Source: Methylopila sp. Yamaguchi
Lineage (GTDB): Bacteria > Pseudomonadota > Alphaproteobacteria > Rhizobiales > Methylopilaceae
Direction: 5' to 3'
Length of the DNA: 64,000 bases
Assembly (NCBI RefSeq): GCF_002897035.1
Contig: NZ_BAUX01000005.1
Coordinates: forward strand, 62,001-126,000
Part shown: positions 8,232-16,284 of the stretch, piece by piece
Numbering within the stretch: the stretch's first letter is position 1
How the letters are laid out: each line of letters begins with the position of its first letter
Notes under the pieces: generated by a model
Told to the model about the DNA's origin: nothing
What the model saw: the letters and a program-made list of their open reading frames with translations, nothing else
Databases searched by the model: none
Made by a program: the position numbers and the translations under genes

Positions 8232-9227
8232 GTGAAATCGGCTTTTGCGGGACTGGCGCTCGTCGCCCTGTGCGCGCCAAGCGCGATCGCCGCCGAGCGC
8301 GCCGCGCCTGTCGCCTTCGATGCGATGATCGCGCGCCACGCCGCGGCGAACGGCGTTCCCGAGGAGCTCGTACGCCGGGTCGTGGTCCGCGAAAGCAGGT
8401 ACAATCCCGCCGCCTACAACCGCGGCCATTACGGCTTGATGCAGATCAAGCACCAGACGGCCAAGGCGATGGGCTATCACGGCTCGCCCCAAGGGCTGCT
8501 GGACGCCGAGACGAACCTGACCTACGGCGTCCGCTATCTCGCCGGCGCGTACAAGGTGGCCCGCGGCGACCACAACCGCGCGGTCCGCTTCTACGCCAGC
8601 GGCTACTACTACGACGCCAAGCGCCAGGGACTGCTCGCCCAGATCGGCCTCGGCCGAAACGCGAAGCCGTTCCCGACCGTCGCTTCGGCCGCGCCGAGCG
8701 CGCCTGCCGCCCCGACGCGCGTGATCGCGACCAACGCCCAGCCCGTCCTCGCCGCCATGACGCCGGTCTCCGCCCCGCCCGCTGCGACGCAGTCGACCGC
8801 GCCCGCTCGGCCGCAGACGGACGGCGCGGCCGTCAACGCCCGCATCGCCGCAGCGGGAGACGCAGTCGGCGGCTTCGGCCGGGTGGCGTCGGCCGCTCCC
8901 GTGGCTCCTGTGCGGGACGCTCAGGCCTTCGCCGAAGCCCGCGCCTTGGGCGCTCCCGCCGCGTTGGTGGAGATGCGCGGCCCTTCGCGGCCCATGCCGG
9001 CCGCCATACCGCTTCCGCCCGTCGGCCGACCCGGCGCCGCGGCGGCCACGGCCGCCGACGCGCCCGCGAAGGCCGGCGCAGCTCCTGTTCTGCAGACGGC
9101 CGCTCTGGCGCAGCCGGGGGTGCCTCTCCCGCCGATGCGGGAGCCCTCGATCGCCACCGGTTCGGTTGACCCCGCCCCAGCGGCCGCAGCGCGGCCGGAG
9201 CCGCGCCGCTACCGCGGGCCGAAGTAA
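8232..9227 (+). CDS. Lytic transglycosylase, SLT domain, with proline/alanine-rich tail
   Basis: 331-aa periplasmic murein lytic transglycosylase. The GTG at 8232, preceded by a GGGACAGGA ribosome site, begins a Sec signal peptide (KSAFAGLALVALCAPSAIAA). The SLT domain covers about residues 30-140: catalytic Glu in VVVRESRYNPAAYN, then GHYGLMQIKHQTAKAMGY and NLTYGVRYLAGAY, with the final NHAVRFY-type block. After it comes a ~190-residue low-complexity tail rich in Ala and Pro, ending in a basic RRYRGPK. The tail may span the periplasm or bind another wall factor. An upstream in-frame TTG (8160) exists but would displace the signal peptide. Confidence 0.9.
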   Translation: MKSAFAGLALVALCAPSAIAAERAAPVAFDAMIARHAAANGVPEELVRRVVVRESRYNPAAYNRGHYGLMQIKHQTAKAMGYHGSPQGLLDAETNLTYGVRYLAGAYKVARGDHNRAVRFYASGYYYDAKRQGLLAQIGLGRNAKPFPTVASAAPSAPAAPTRVIATNAQPVLAAMTPVSAPPAATQSTAPARPQTDGAAVNARIAAAGDAVGGFGRVASAAPVAPVRDAQAFAEARALGAPAALVEMRGPSRPMPAAIPLPPVGRPGAAAATAADAPAKAGAAPVLQTAALAQPGVPLPPMREPSIATGSVDPAPAAAARPEPRRYRGPK

Positions 9228-9240
9228 GCCGCCGCTCGCC

Positions 9241-9669
9241 TCAGACCTTCACCGTCAGCTTCACGTCGAGATTGCCGCGGGTCGCCTCAGAATAGGGGCA
9301 GACCACGTGCGCCTTCTGGACGAGATCTTCCGCGACGGCGTGATCGAGACCCGGCAGTGCGATCTCCAGCGCGACCTCGATGCCAAACCCCTTGCCATCG
9401 TCGCGCGGGCCGAAGCCTACGGTCGACGTCACGGTCGCGTCCGCAGGGACAGCCACTTTCTCACGTCCGCCGACAAAGCGCACCGCGCCGAGGAAGCAAG
9501 CGGCGTAGCCGACCGCGAAAAGCTGCTCGGGATTGGTGCCCTCCCCGCCCGCGCCGCCCATCTGCTTGGGCGTGATGAGCGTGACGGCCAGATTGCCGTC
9601 GAGCGTCGCGGACTTGCCTTCGCGGCCGCCGCCGGTGGCCTGGGCCTGCGTAGAATAGATCGTCTTCAT
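9241..9669 (-). CDS. ohr: Organic hydroperoxide resistance peroxidase Ohr
   Basis: 142-aa thiol peroxidase of the OsmC/Ohr family that reduces organic and fatty-acid hydroperoxides using dihydrolipoyl partners. The two catalytic cysteines are present: Cys58 in FAVGYAACFLGAV and Cys124 in HVVCPYSEATRGN, as well as the family's LITPKQMGG motif. Length is typical. The ATG at 9669 is chosen because the open frame upstream of it lies inside the regulatory region. It is divergent from ohrR, with two palindromes between, the classical ohr-ohrR arrangement. Confidence 0.96.
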   Translation of the reverse strand: MKTIYSTQAQATGGGREGKSATLDGNLAVTLITPKQMGGAGGEGTNPEQLFAVGYAACFLGAVRFVGGREKVAVPADATVTSTVGFGPRDDGKGFGIEVALEIALPGLDHAVAEDLVQKAHVVCPYSEATRGNLDVKLTVKV

Positions 9670-9720
9670 GTCTCGCTCCTCTGGCTGACGCCGGCTCGCC
9701 TCGAATTGCCGACCATTTTT

Positions 9721-9751
9721 ATATCGCACACGATCTAATCGTTGGCGATAT
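9721..9751. promoter_or_regulatory. Probable OhrR operator 1
   Basis: A 31-bp imperfect palindrome: 9721-9734 pairs with 9738-9751 at 12 of 14 positions around a central CTA. It lies 52 bp upstream of the ohr start, between ohr and ohrR, where OhrR operators normally are. Confidence 0.7.
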
Positions 9752-9786
9752 GTCTTTCGGTCGTAGCTGGCCTGCAGAATTAGCGC

Positions 9787-9810
9787 AATTAAATCGTGCG
9801 CGATTGATCG
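9787..9810. promoter_or_regulatory. Probable OhrR operator 2
   Basis: Second inverted repeat, with AATCG at 9792-9796 and CGATT at 9801-9805 flanking TGCG, inside an AATTAAATCG...CGATTGATCG context. It shares the ATCG/CGAT half-site with the 9721-9751 palindrome and lies 26 bp before the ohrR start, fitting autoregulation. Confidence 0.65.
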
Positions 9811-9830
9811 ACGCGCGCCATGTTGGAGCG

Positions 9831-10268
9831 ATGACCACGGTCCCGCTCGACCTCGACGCTTTCGTCTGTTTCGCGATCTACTCCGCGAACGGCGCGTTCA
9901 ACCGCGCCTACAAGCCGGCGCTCGACGCTATCGGCCTGACCTATCCGCAGTATGTGACGATGGTCGCGCTGTGGGCGAAGGACGACGTCACCGTCGGCGA
10001 GCTTGGCGATCGGCTGTTCCTGGAGTCGAACACGCTGACGCCGCTGTTGAAACGTCTGGAGGGCGCGGGCTTCGTCACGCGCCGACGCGACCCGGCGGAC
10101 GAGCGGCAGGTGCGCATTCAGCTGACGGAGGCGGGGCGCGCGCTGAAGGAGCGCGCCAAAGAGGTCCCGCAGACCATCGCAGGCGCGTTCGGGGCGACGA
10201 ACCCGGAGGACGTCGCGCGGCTCCGCGCGGAAATCGCGCGGCTCAGGGACGCGTTGAACGAGCTCTGA
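9831..10268 (+). CDS. ohrR: MarR-family organic peroxide sensor OhrR
   Basis: 145-aa MarR-type dimeric repressor that releases DNA when its reactive cysteine is oxidised by organic hydroperoxides. The sensing Cys13 lies in the hallmark LDAFVCFAIYSAN; the Tyr residues of YKPALDAIGLTYPQYVTM and the wing (RRRDPADERQVRIQLTEAG) are conserved. The ATG at 9831 is chosen since the upstream in-frame part (to 9750) covers the operators. It is divergent from ohr. No second resolving cysteine is visible, which would make it a one-Cys type. Confidence 0.94.
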   Translation: MTTVPLDLDAFVCFAIYSANGAFNRAYKPALDAIGLTYPQYVTMVALWAKDDVTVGELGDRLFLESNTLTPLLKRLEGAGFVTRRRDPADERQVRIQLTEAGRALKERAKEVPQTIAGAFGATNPEDVARLRAEIARLRDALNEL

Positions 10269-10279
10269 AGCGCCTGAGG

Positions 10280-10705
10280 TCAGCCGGCGCGGAGTTCGCT
10301 GCGGCCCAGGCCGATGCGGTCCATCTCGGCCTGATCGCGGGCGGCCTCGGCGAGGCGCTCCCGCACGCCGTCGCGCTCTTCGAGGATCTCGATCTTCTTG
10401 AGCTCCTCGAAGGCCTCCGCCAGCGCGGCCTTCGCGTCGGCGAGCTGCCCCCGGAGTTCGTCGGCGGAACGCGCGAGATTGTCGCGGCGCACCTTCGCGG
10501 CCTTGGCGTAGGTCGGATAGGCGTAGTGGGCGACGTCGTGGATGCCCGCCTTGTCCTGCTCCGCAAGGATTTCGCGATCGAGATCGGCGGCCATGCGCTC
10601 GAATTCGGCGATCATGGTCTCGATCTGAGCCACCTGCCGACGTTTGTCGTCGACCTGGAAGCGCTTGAGTTTCAGCAGGGTGTCTCTGGACTTCATGTCA
10701 GCCAT
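10280..10705 (-). CDS. fliJ: Flagellar export protein FliJ
   Basis: 141-aa, almost entirely helical coiled-coil protein starting MADMKSRDTLLKLKRFQVDDKRRQVAQIE, as expected for FliJ, the stalk-like general chaperone that links the FliI ATPase ring to FlhA. Charged heptads run through the whole length (KIEILEERDGVRERLAEAARDQ). Sequence alone is weakly diagnostic, but its place 21 bp after fliI on the same strand makes the call firm. Another start (MKSRD, 10696) is possible. Confidence 0.85.
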   Translation of the reverse strand: MADMKSRDTLLKLKRFQVDDKRRQVAQIETMIAEFERMAADLDREILAEQDKAGIHDVAHYAYPTYAKAAKVRRDNLARSADELRGQLADAKAALAEAFEELKKIEILEERDGVRERLAEAARDQAEMDRIGLGRSELRAG

Positions 10706-10726
10706 GAACGCACACGCGGGTTAGCG

Positions 10727-12046
10727 TCAGGTTTCCGAAACGCCTAAGATCGAAGCGAGTTGAGCGTAGCCTTCTCCGAGACGCGTTGCTTCTTCCTTAC
10801 CCTGACCCAAAAAGCGTTCGATCGGCCCGTTTAGAGCGATGGCTTCGTCCACCTCGGGGCTCGAACCGGGACGATAGGCCCCAAGACGGATCAGTTCCTC
10901 CATGTCGGCGTAGGTCGCCATCGTCCGGCGCGCTTTCGAGATCAGCGGCCGGCGCTCTTCGGGGGTGGATTTCGGCATGGTCCGCGACACGGACTTCAGG
11001 ATGTTGATCGCAGGGTACCGTCCCCGTTCCGCGATCGATCGCTCCATCACGATGTGCCCGTCGAGAATGCCGCGCACGGCGTCGGCGACCGGCTCGTTGT
11101 GATCGTCGCCGTCGACCAGCACCGTGAAGATGCCGGTGACCGTTCCGGCGCCCACGCCCGGCCCCGCCCGCTCCAGCAGGCGCGGCAGTTCGGCGAACAC
11201 GGTGGGCGTGTAGCCCTTAGCCGTCGGAGGCTCGCCTGTGGAGAGGCCGATCTCACGCTGCGCCATGGCGAAGCGCGTGACCGAATCCATCATGCAGAGC
11301 ACCGAGGCGCCCTCGTCCCTGAAGGCCTCGGCCAGCGCGAGCGTGAGGTAGGCGGCCTGCCGGCGCTTGAGAGCGGGCTCGTCGGAGGTCGCGACCACGA
11401 CCACGGAGCGAGCGAGGCCCGCCTCCCCGAGATCGTCCTGAAGGAACTCCTGCACCTCGCGGCCGCGTTCGCCGACGAGGCCGATCACGGCCACGTCGCA
11501 AGCGGTGTTTCGGGCGAGCATGGCGAGCAGCACCGACTTGCCGACGCCCGAGCCGGCGAAGATGCCGATGCGCTGGCCTGCGCAGCAGGTCACGAAGGTG
11601 TTGAGCGCGCGGACGCCGAGATCGAGCGGCGCGCCGAGACGCTTTCGGGCGTGGGCCGGCGGCGGCGATCGGCGGAAGGGATAGAGCAGCGGTCCCTCTT
11701 TCGGCGGCCCCTTGCCGTCGATCGGGTCGCCCATGGCGTCGACCACCCGGCCAAGCCAGGCGCGGCTCGGCCGCACGCCGGGCTCCGCCGCGCCGACGAT
11801 CGCCCGGCATCCGCGACGCACCCCCTCAAGCGGCGCGAAGGGCATCAGCAAGGCGCGATCGCCCTGGAAGCCCACGACCTCGCACGGCGTCTCGCGCCCG
11901 CCCGCGGTTTCGATCGAAACACGGCCTCCGATCGCCATGGCGCCAAGCGGCCCGGCGACCTCGACCAACAGGCCCCGAACGCCGACGACGCGGCCGTAGA
12001 CCTCGCGGTCCGGCACCGCCTCGACCGCCTCCACGAGCCCCCGCAT
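10727..12046 (-). CDS. fliI: Flagellum-specific export ATPase FliI
   Basis: 439-aa homologue of F1 beta that energises flagellar export in the cytoplasm. Walker A is [20 protein letters not shown], Walker B lies in [23 protein letters not shown], and the F1-like [22 protein letters not shown] block is intact. The ATG at 12046 gives [20 protein letters not shown], aligned with the family's normal N-terminus, and has a TTTGGAGA ribosome site 8 nt upstream; the frame is open to 12124 but those extra residues are not family-like. It is followed by fliJ and divergent from ctrA, an arrangement common in Hyphomicrobiales. Confidence 0.95.
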   Translation of the reverse strand: MRGLVEAVEAVPDREVYGRVVGVRGLLVEVAGPLGAMAIGGRVSIETAGGRETPCEVVGFQGDRALLMPFAPLEGVRRGCRAIVGAAEPGVRPSRAWLGRVVDAMGDPIDGKGPPKEGPLLYPFRRSPPPAHARKRLGAPLDLGVRALNTFVTCCAGQRIGIFAGSGVGKSVLLAMLARNTACDVAVIGLVGERGREVQEFLQDDLGEAGLARSVVVVATSDEPALKRRQAAYLTLALAEAFRDEGASVLCMMDSVTRFAMAQREIGLSTGEPPTAKGYTPTVFAELPRLLERAGPGVGAGTVTGIFTVLVDGDDHNEPVADAVRGILDGHIVMERSIAERGRYPAINILKSVSRTMPKSTPEERRPLISKARRTMATYADMEELIRLGAYRPGSSPEVDEAIALNGPIERFLGQGKEEATRLGEGYAQLASILGVSET

Positions 12047-12423
12047 TCGCCCGTCTCCAAACATTCCTAGCGAATCATGACCGCCGACGCCCAACCGTAA
12101 CGCTTCGTTTACCGCCACGCCCAATCATGGCCCCAACGCTTAAGACGCGAGAAACCGTAACGGCCGCTCGAATGTTCGAGTCGGAAGAGTCGGTTAGCCT
12201 CGTTTCTTAAGTCTGAAACTGAACTCTCTTCGCCAATTTTTTCTCAGGAATCTGAGCAATTTAAGGCGATCCACGAGAGTTTTGAGAACGAGCTTGCGGC
12301 GCAGAATCACCATCTGTTAACTATTAGTCGTTAAGCTTGAATCGGACTGGGAAACGATCGGTTCACCGTGCCGGGCGCCGGGTACTCCGGGGCAGGCCAT
12401 GCGGGCATCGGTGGAGGAGTCGC
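12047..12423. promoter_or_regulatory. fliI/ctrA divergent control region with seven GANTC sites
   Basis: A 377-bp gene-free, AT-richer stretch. GANTC, the target of the cell-cycle methyltransferase CcrM, occurs at 12072, 12178, 12187, 12248, 12304, 12339 and 12417; about one would be expected by chance. TTAA half sites occur at 12137, 12207, 12317 and 12331; the last two read TTAA-N10-TTAA, not the N7 spacing of a standard CtrA box. In Caulobacter the ctrA P1 promoter is controlled by GANTC methylation and by CtrA itself. The sites are seen; the regulation is inferred. Confidence 0.6.
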
Positions 12424-13125
<702 letters not shown>

Positions 13126-13153
13126 CGCCCCTGACTTGATCTTAGATCCGTCG

Positions 13154-13182
13154 AAAGCCCCGCGCCGAAAGCGCGGGGCTTT
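13154..13182 (+). terminator. Terminator of ctrA
   Basis: A 12-bp perfect stem (13154-13165 with 13171-13182) with a CGAAA loop and a short T run, 28 bp after the ctrA stop. Confidence 0.85.
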
Positions 13183-13274
13183 CCGCGTTTCGGGACAAGC
13201 AAGCGGCCTGGGCTCAGGTTGTTCGCCCGACGCCGACGATGCGCCCAAGGTCCCACGAAACGACAGCGCATGAA

Positions 13275-13297
13275 AAAGCCCGCGCGAAGCGGGCTTT
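13275..13297 (-). terminator. Terminator of the cheAWYBR operon
   Basis: Stem 13275-13283 with 13289-13297 and a 5-nt loop. Read leftwards the stem is followed by five Ts (complement of 13273-13277). It lies 30 bp beyond the cheR stop. Confidence 0.8.
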
Positions 13298-13326
13298 GAC
13301 GTGCGCGCGGAGCGTTCAGCCGGGCC

Positions 13327-14250
13327 TCATCGCCGGAACGCGGCGATCTTGGACTGCAGCGAGGCGGCTGGCGGCGTCGCCGGCGTCGCGCCCTGCGCGG
13401 GCGCTCCAAAGGCCGGCCGCGCTTCGCCGGCGGCGGGAGCGTCCGTCCGCATGAACAGGCCGCGATGGTTCGGATGGCTTCGCACGGGCGCGGTGACGCC
13501 CATGACCGTTTCGGCCGCGCCCAGCACAAGATAGCCGTCCTTGGGCATCTGCTTCGCGATTCGGCGGACCACGTCGCCTTTGGTCGCTTCGTCGAAATAG
13601 ATCAGCACGTTGCGGCAGAACACGACGTCGAACACGCCCAGAGGCGAGAAATCGCGCAGCAGGTTCAGGGTGCGGAACTGGATCCGGTTCCGCAGCTTCG
13701 GCGAGATGCGCCACTGGTCGCCTTCCTGCGTGAAGTGCTCGACCAGCATCCGCACGGGAAGCCCGCGCTGCACCTCGAACTGCGTGAAAAGGCCGTTGCG
13801 GGCGCGCTCGAGGATGTCGGAGGCGAGGTCGGTTGCGACGATCTCGACCGTCCAGCCCGCAAGCTGGGCCGCCTTCTGCTCGAGCAGCATGGCGAGCGAG
13901 TACGGCTCCTGGCCGGTCGAGCACGCCGCGCACCAGATCCGGATCTTCCGCTGCGCCGCGCGGGCGGCGATCAGCTGCGGCAGCACCACGTCGGTGAACT
14001 GGGTGAAGGGAGTGCCGTCGCGGAAGAAAAACGATTCGTTGGTCGTCATCGCCTCGACGACGGACTGGGCGAGAGCGGTGTCTCCGCCGCGCATCAGCTT
14101 GCCGATGAGCTCGCCGATCGACGCTATGCCTGCCTTCCGAGCGACCGGCCCAAGGCGGCTGTCGACGAGGTAGCGCTTGTCCTCCCCGATGATGAGACCG
14201 GAGCGCTCTTTCAGGAAGCGGGCGAGGAAGGCGAGATCGGCCGGCGTCAC
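13327..14250 (-). CDS. cheR: Chemoreceptor glutamate methyltransferase CheR
   Basis: 307-aa S-adenosylmethionine-dependent enzyme that methylates receptor glutamates in chemotaxis adaptation. The N-terminal helical domain (LAFLARFLKERSGLIIGEDKRYLVDSRLGP) is followed by the SAM-binding domain with IWCAACSTGQEPYSLAM, VEIVATDLASDILERAR and FDVVFCRNVLIYFDEAT. A ~45-residue Ala/Pro tail follows. The start is a GTG at 14250 whose last bases overlap the cheB stop (GTGA), the usual translational coupling; an open frame extends upstream inside cheB. Last gene of the che operon. Confidence 0.94.
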   Translation of the reverse strand: MTPADLAFLARFLKERSGLIIGEDKRYLVDSRLGPVARKAGIASIGELIGKLMRGGDTALAQSVVEAMTTNESFFFRDGTPFTQFTDVVLPQLIAARAAQRKIRIWCAACSTGQEPYSLAMLLEQKAAQLAGWTVEIVATDLASDILERARNGLFTQFEVQRGLPVRMLVEHFTQEGDQWRISPKLRNRIQFRTLNLLRDFSPLGVFDVVFCRNVLIYFDEATKGDVVRRIAKQMPKDGYLVLGAAETVMGVTAPVRSHPNHRGLFMRTDAPAAGEARPAFGAPAQGATPATPPAASLQSKIAAFRR

Positions 14251-15410
14251 GCGCGGTCTCCTGATAGCAGGCGAACGATCTTGGGACCGATCTGGGGCAG
14301 AGGAAGCACCGCCGAGCAGCACCCGGTGGCGGCGGCGGCGCCGGGCATTCCCCAGACGACGCTGGTGGCTTCGTCCTGGGCCATCACGGACCCGCCGGCG
14401 GCCGAGATCGTCCGCACGCCGGCCGCGCCGTCGGCGCCCATGCCGGTGAGCACGACCGCGAGAAGCGACGAGCCGTAGGCCTTGCTGGCGCTGCGGAACA
14501 TCGGCTCGACCGACGGCTTGCAGAAGTTTTCCGGCGGGCCGTTGTCGATGGAGGCATGCAGCGCCGCGCCTGACGGGACGACGGAGAAGTGCTTTCCGCC
14601 GGGCGCCACGTAGATCACGCCGCGCTCGATCGGCTCGCCATGGGCGGCTTCGCGGGCCGGGCGACCGGAGACCGCGCCGAGATGCTCCGCGAGCGCCGCC
14701 GTGAACGTCGCCGGCATATGTTGGGTGATGAGGACCGGCACCCGCGAGAGCGCCTCGACGCCGATCGCCTTCAGCACCGCGGCGAGCGCCGTCGGACCGC
14801 CGGTGGAGGAGCCGATCGCGAGCGCGCGCACTGGCGCGGAAGAGAACGGCTTCAGAGCGATGCCGGGCGCGGCGGCGCCGGGCGGCGTCGGTCCTGGCCG
14901 CAGGAATCGGCCGCTTGCGGCCTGGGCGATGGTGTGGAGCGCGGCCGCGCGGGGGTCGGCCGCGCGCGGCGTCGACCGCCGGCGGGCGATCTCGCCCAGC
15001 ACCTTGATCTTCGCTACGAGGTCGCGGCGGTAGTCGTCCTGCGCGATCGCGGCGCCCGGCTTCGCCAGGAAGTCCGCCGCGCCGAGCGCGAGGCAGCGCA
15101 GCGAGACGTCGGCGTTGCGGCGCGTCAGCGTCGACGCCATCACGATGGCAAGGTCCGGCTTCGCCTTCAGCATCAGCGGCAGCGCCGTGAGCCCGTCCAT
15201 GTCTGGCATCTCGATGTCGAGCACCACGACGTGCGGCGCCGCGGTGGCCAGTTCGGCAAGCGCCGAACGCCCGGTCCGGCAGGACGCCACGACCTCGAAG
15301 CCCGGCTGTTCGCCGAGCCAGCGCGTCACGAGTCCGCGGACCACCGCGCTGTCGTCGACGATCATGACGCGCACCTTCTCGGCGGGCGCGACGGCGGCGG
15401 CGGTCATCAT
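14247..15410 (-). CDS. cheB: Chemotaxis methylesterase/deamidase CheB
   Basis: 387-aa two-domain protein: receiver (residues ~12-125; VRVMIVDDSAVVRG, phospho-acceptor in VVVLDIEMPDMDGL) and methylesterase (~190-380) with the catalytic triad visible as Ser in AIGSSTGGPTAL, His in ITQHMPATFTAAL and Asp in TGMGADGAAGVR. It demethylates receptors when phosphorylated by CheA, opposing CheR. A ~65-residue Ala/Arg/Pro linker separates the domains. Overlaps cheR by 4 nt; 27 bp after cheY. Confidence 0.96.
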   Translation of the reverse strand: MMTAAAVAPAEKVRVMIVDDSAVVRGLVTRWLGEQPGFEVVASCRTGRSALAELATAAPHVVVLDIEMPDMDGLTALPLMLKAKPDLAIVMASTLTRRNADVSLRCLALGAADFLAKPGAAIAQDDYRRDLVAKIKVLGEIARRRSTPRAADPRAAALHTIAQAASGRFLRPGPTPPGAAAPGIALKPFSSAPVRALAIGSSTGGPTALAAVLKAIGVEALSRVPVLITQHMPATFTAALAEHLGAVSGRPAREAAHGEPIERGVIYVAPGGKHFSVVPSGAALHASIDNGPPENFCKPSVEPMFRSASKAYGSSLLAVVLTGMGADGAAGVRTISAAGGSVMAQDEATSVVWGMPGAAAATGCCSAVLPLPQIGPKIVRLLSGDRA

Positions 15411-15437
15411 GCTGGGCCTGCTATGCTGGGCGCTGGT

Positions 15438-15803
15438 TCAGAGCAGGCCGACTTCGGCGAACTTTGAGCCGATGATGTCCTTGTCGAACGGCTTCATGAC
15501 GTACTCGTCAGCCCCCGCGCGGAGCGCCCGGGTTATGTAGGAAACGTCGTTCTCGGTGGTGCAGAACACGACCTTCGGAGCGTCCCCGCCCGGCAGCGAG
15601 CGCAGCTCGACCAGAAACTCGTAGCCGTCCATGACGGGCATGTTCCAATCGAGCAGGATGCCGTCCGGCATCGCCTGTTTGCAGAGCGCGAGCGCGCTCT
15701 GGCCGTTCTCGGCCTCGGAGATTTTGAGGTCGAAGCCTTCGAGGATCCGCCGGGCGACCTTACGGATCACGCTCGAGTCGTCGACGACGAGGCAGTGTTT
15801 CAT
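15438..15803 (-). CDS. cheY: Chemotaxis response regulator CheY (operon copy)
   Basis: 121-aa single-domain receiver. Acidic pair in CLVVDDSS, phospho-acceptor Asp52 in GILLDWNMPVMDGYEF, the switch Thr in VVFCTTENDVSY and Lys in DEYVMKPFDKDI are all present. Located between cheW (22 bp gap) and cheB (27 bp gap), so transcribed with the chemosensory core. A second single-domain CheY lies next to cheZ at 35.2 kb; which of the two binds the flagellar switch cannot be told here. Confidence 0.95.
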   Translation of the reverse strand: MKHCLVVDDSSVIRKVARRILEGFDLKISEAENGQSALALCKQAMPDGILLDWNMPVMDGYEFLVELRSLPGGDAPKVVFCTTENDVSYITRALRAGADEYVMKPFDKDIIGSKFAEVGLL

Positions 15804-15825
15804 GGGATCGTGTCCTGCAGTTGGC

Positions 15826-16284
15826 TCAGGCGGCCAGCGCCGAGATGGACGGTTCGAGCGCGTGGTCGACGTCGAGGATCAGGAGCAGGCCGCCGTCGAG
15901 GCGGTGGACGCCTTCGGCGACGCTCGCCCAGCGCGGGTCGAGGGTCACCGGCTTGGTCTCGCGCTTGGCTTCGGCGAGCGGCATCACGTCGCCGACGCGG
16001 TCGACGATCAGCGCCAGCGCCTCGCCCTTGTGCTCGATGCCGACCGCCATCGCCTTCGACAGATCCGCGCACGGCGGCAGGCCGAGGCGGGTGCGCATGT
16101 CGATCGCGGTCACGATGCGTCCGCGCAGGTTGAGTACGCCGGCGACCTCGGGCGGCGACAGCGGCACCGTCGTCAGCTTCTCCAGCGTGAACACCTCGCG
16201 GACGCGACCGATCTCGATGCCGAAGATCTGGTCGGCGATCGACACCGTGACGTAGGTGGTGGCGTCATCCATGGCGGCGCTCAC
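15826..16284 (-). CDS. cheW: Chemotaxis adaptor CheW
   Basis: 152-aa CheW-domain protein bridging receptors and CheA in the chemosensory array. Recognisable core: YVTVSIADQIFGIEIGRVREV, TTVPLSPPEVAGVLNLRGRIVTAIDMRTRLGL and ALIVDRVGDVMPL. The GTG at 16284 overlaps the cheA stop codon (GTGA) and has a GGAGG ribosome site 8 nt upstream, so it is preferred over the ATG at 16272, which has none. One of three CheW-like domains in the operon, since CheA carries two. Confidence 0.94.
   Translation of the reverse strand: MSAAMDDATTYVTVSIADQIFGIEIGRVREVFTLEKLTTVPLSPPEVAGVLNLRGRIVTAIDMRTRLGLPPCADLSKAMAVGIEHKGEALALIVDRVGDVMPLAEAKRETKPVTLDPRWASVAEGVHRLDGGLLLILDVDHALEPSISALAA

Noticed and set aside
12317-12334. 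TTAA...TTAA pair upstream of ctrA as a CtrA box
   Set aside because: Spacing is 10 nt, not 7; kept only as half sites.
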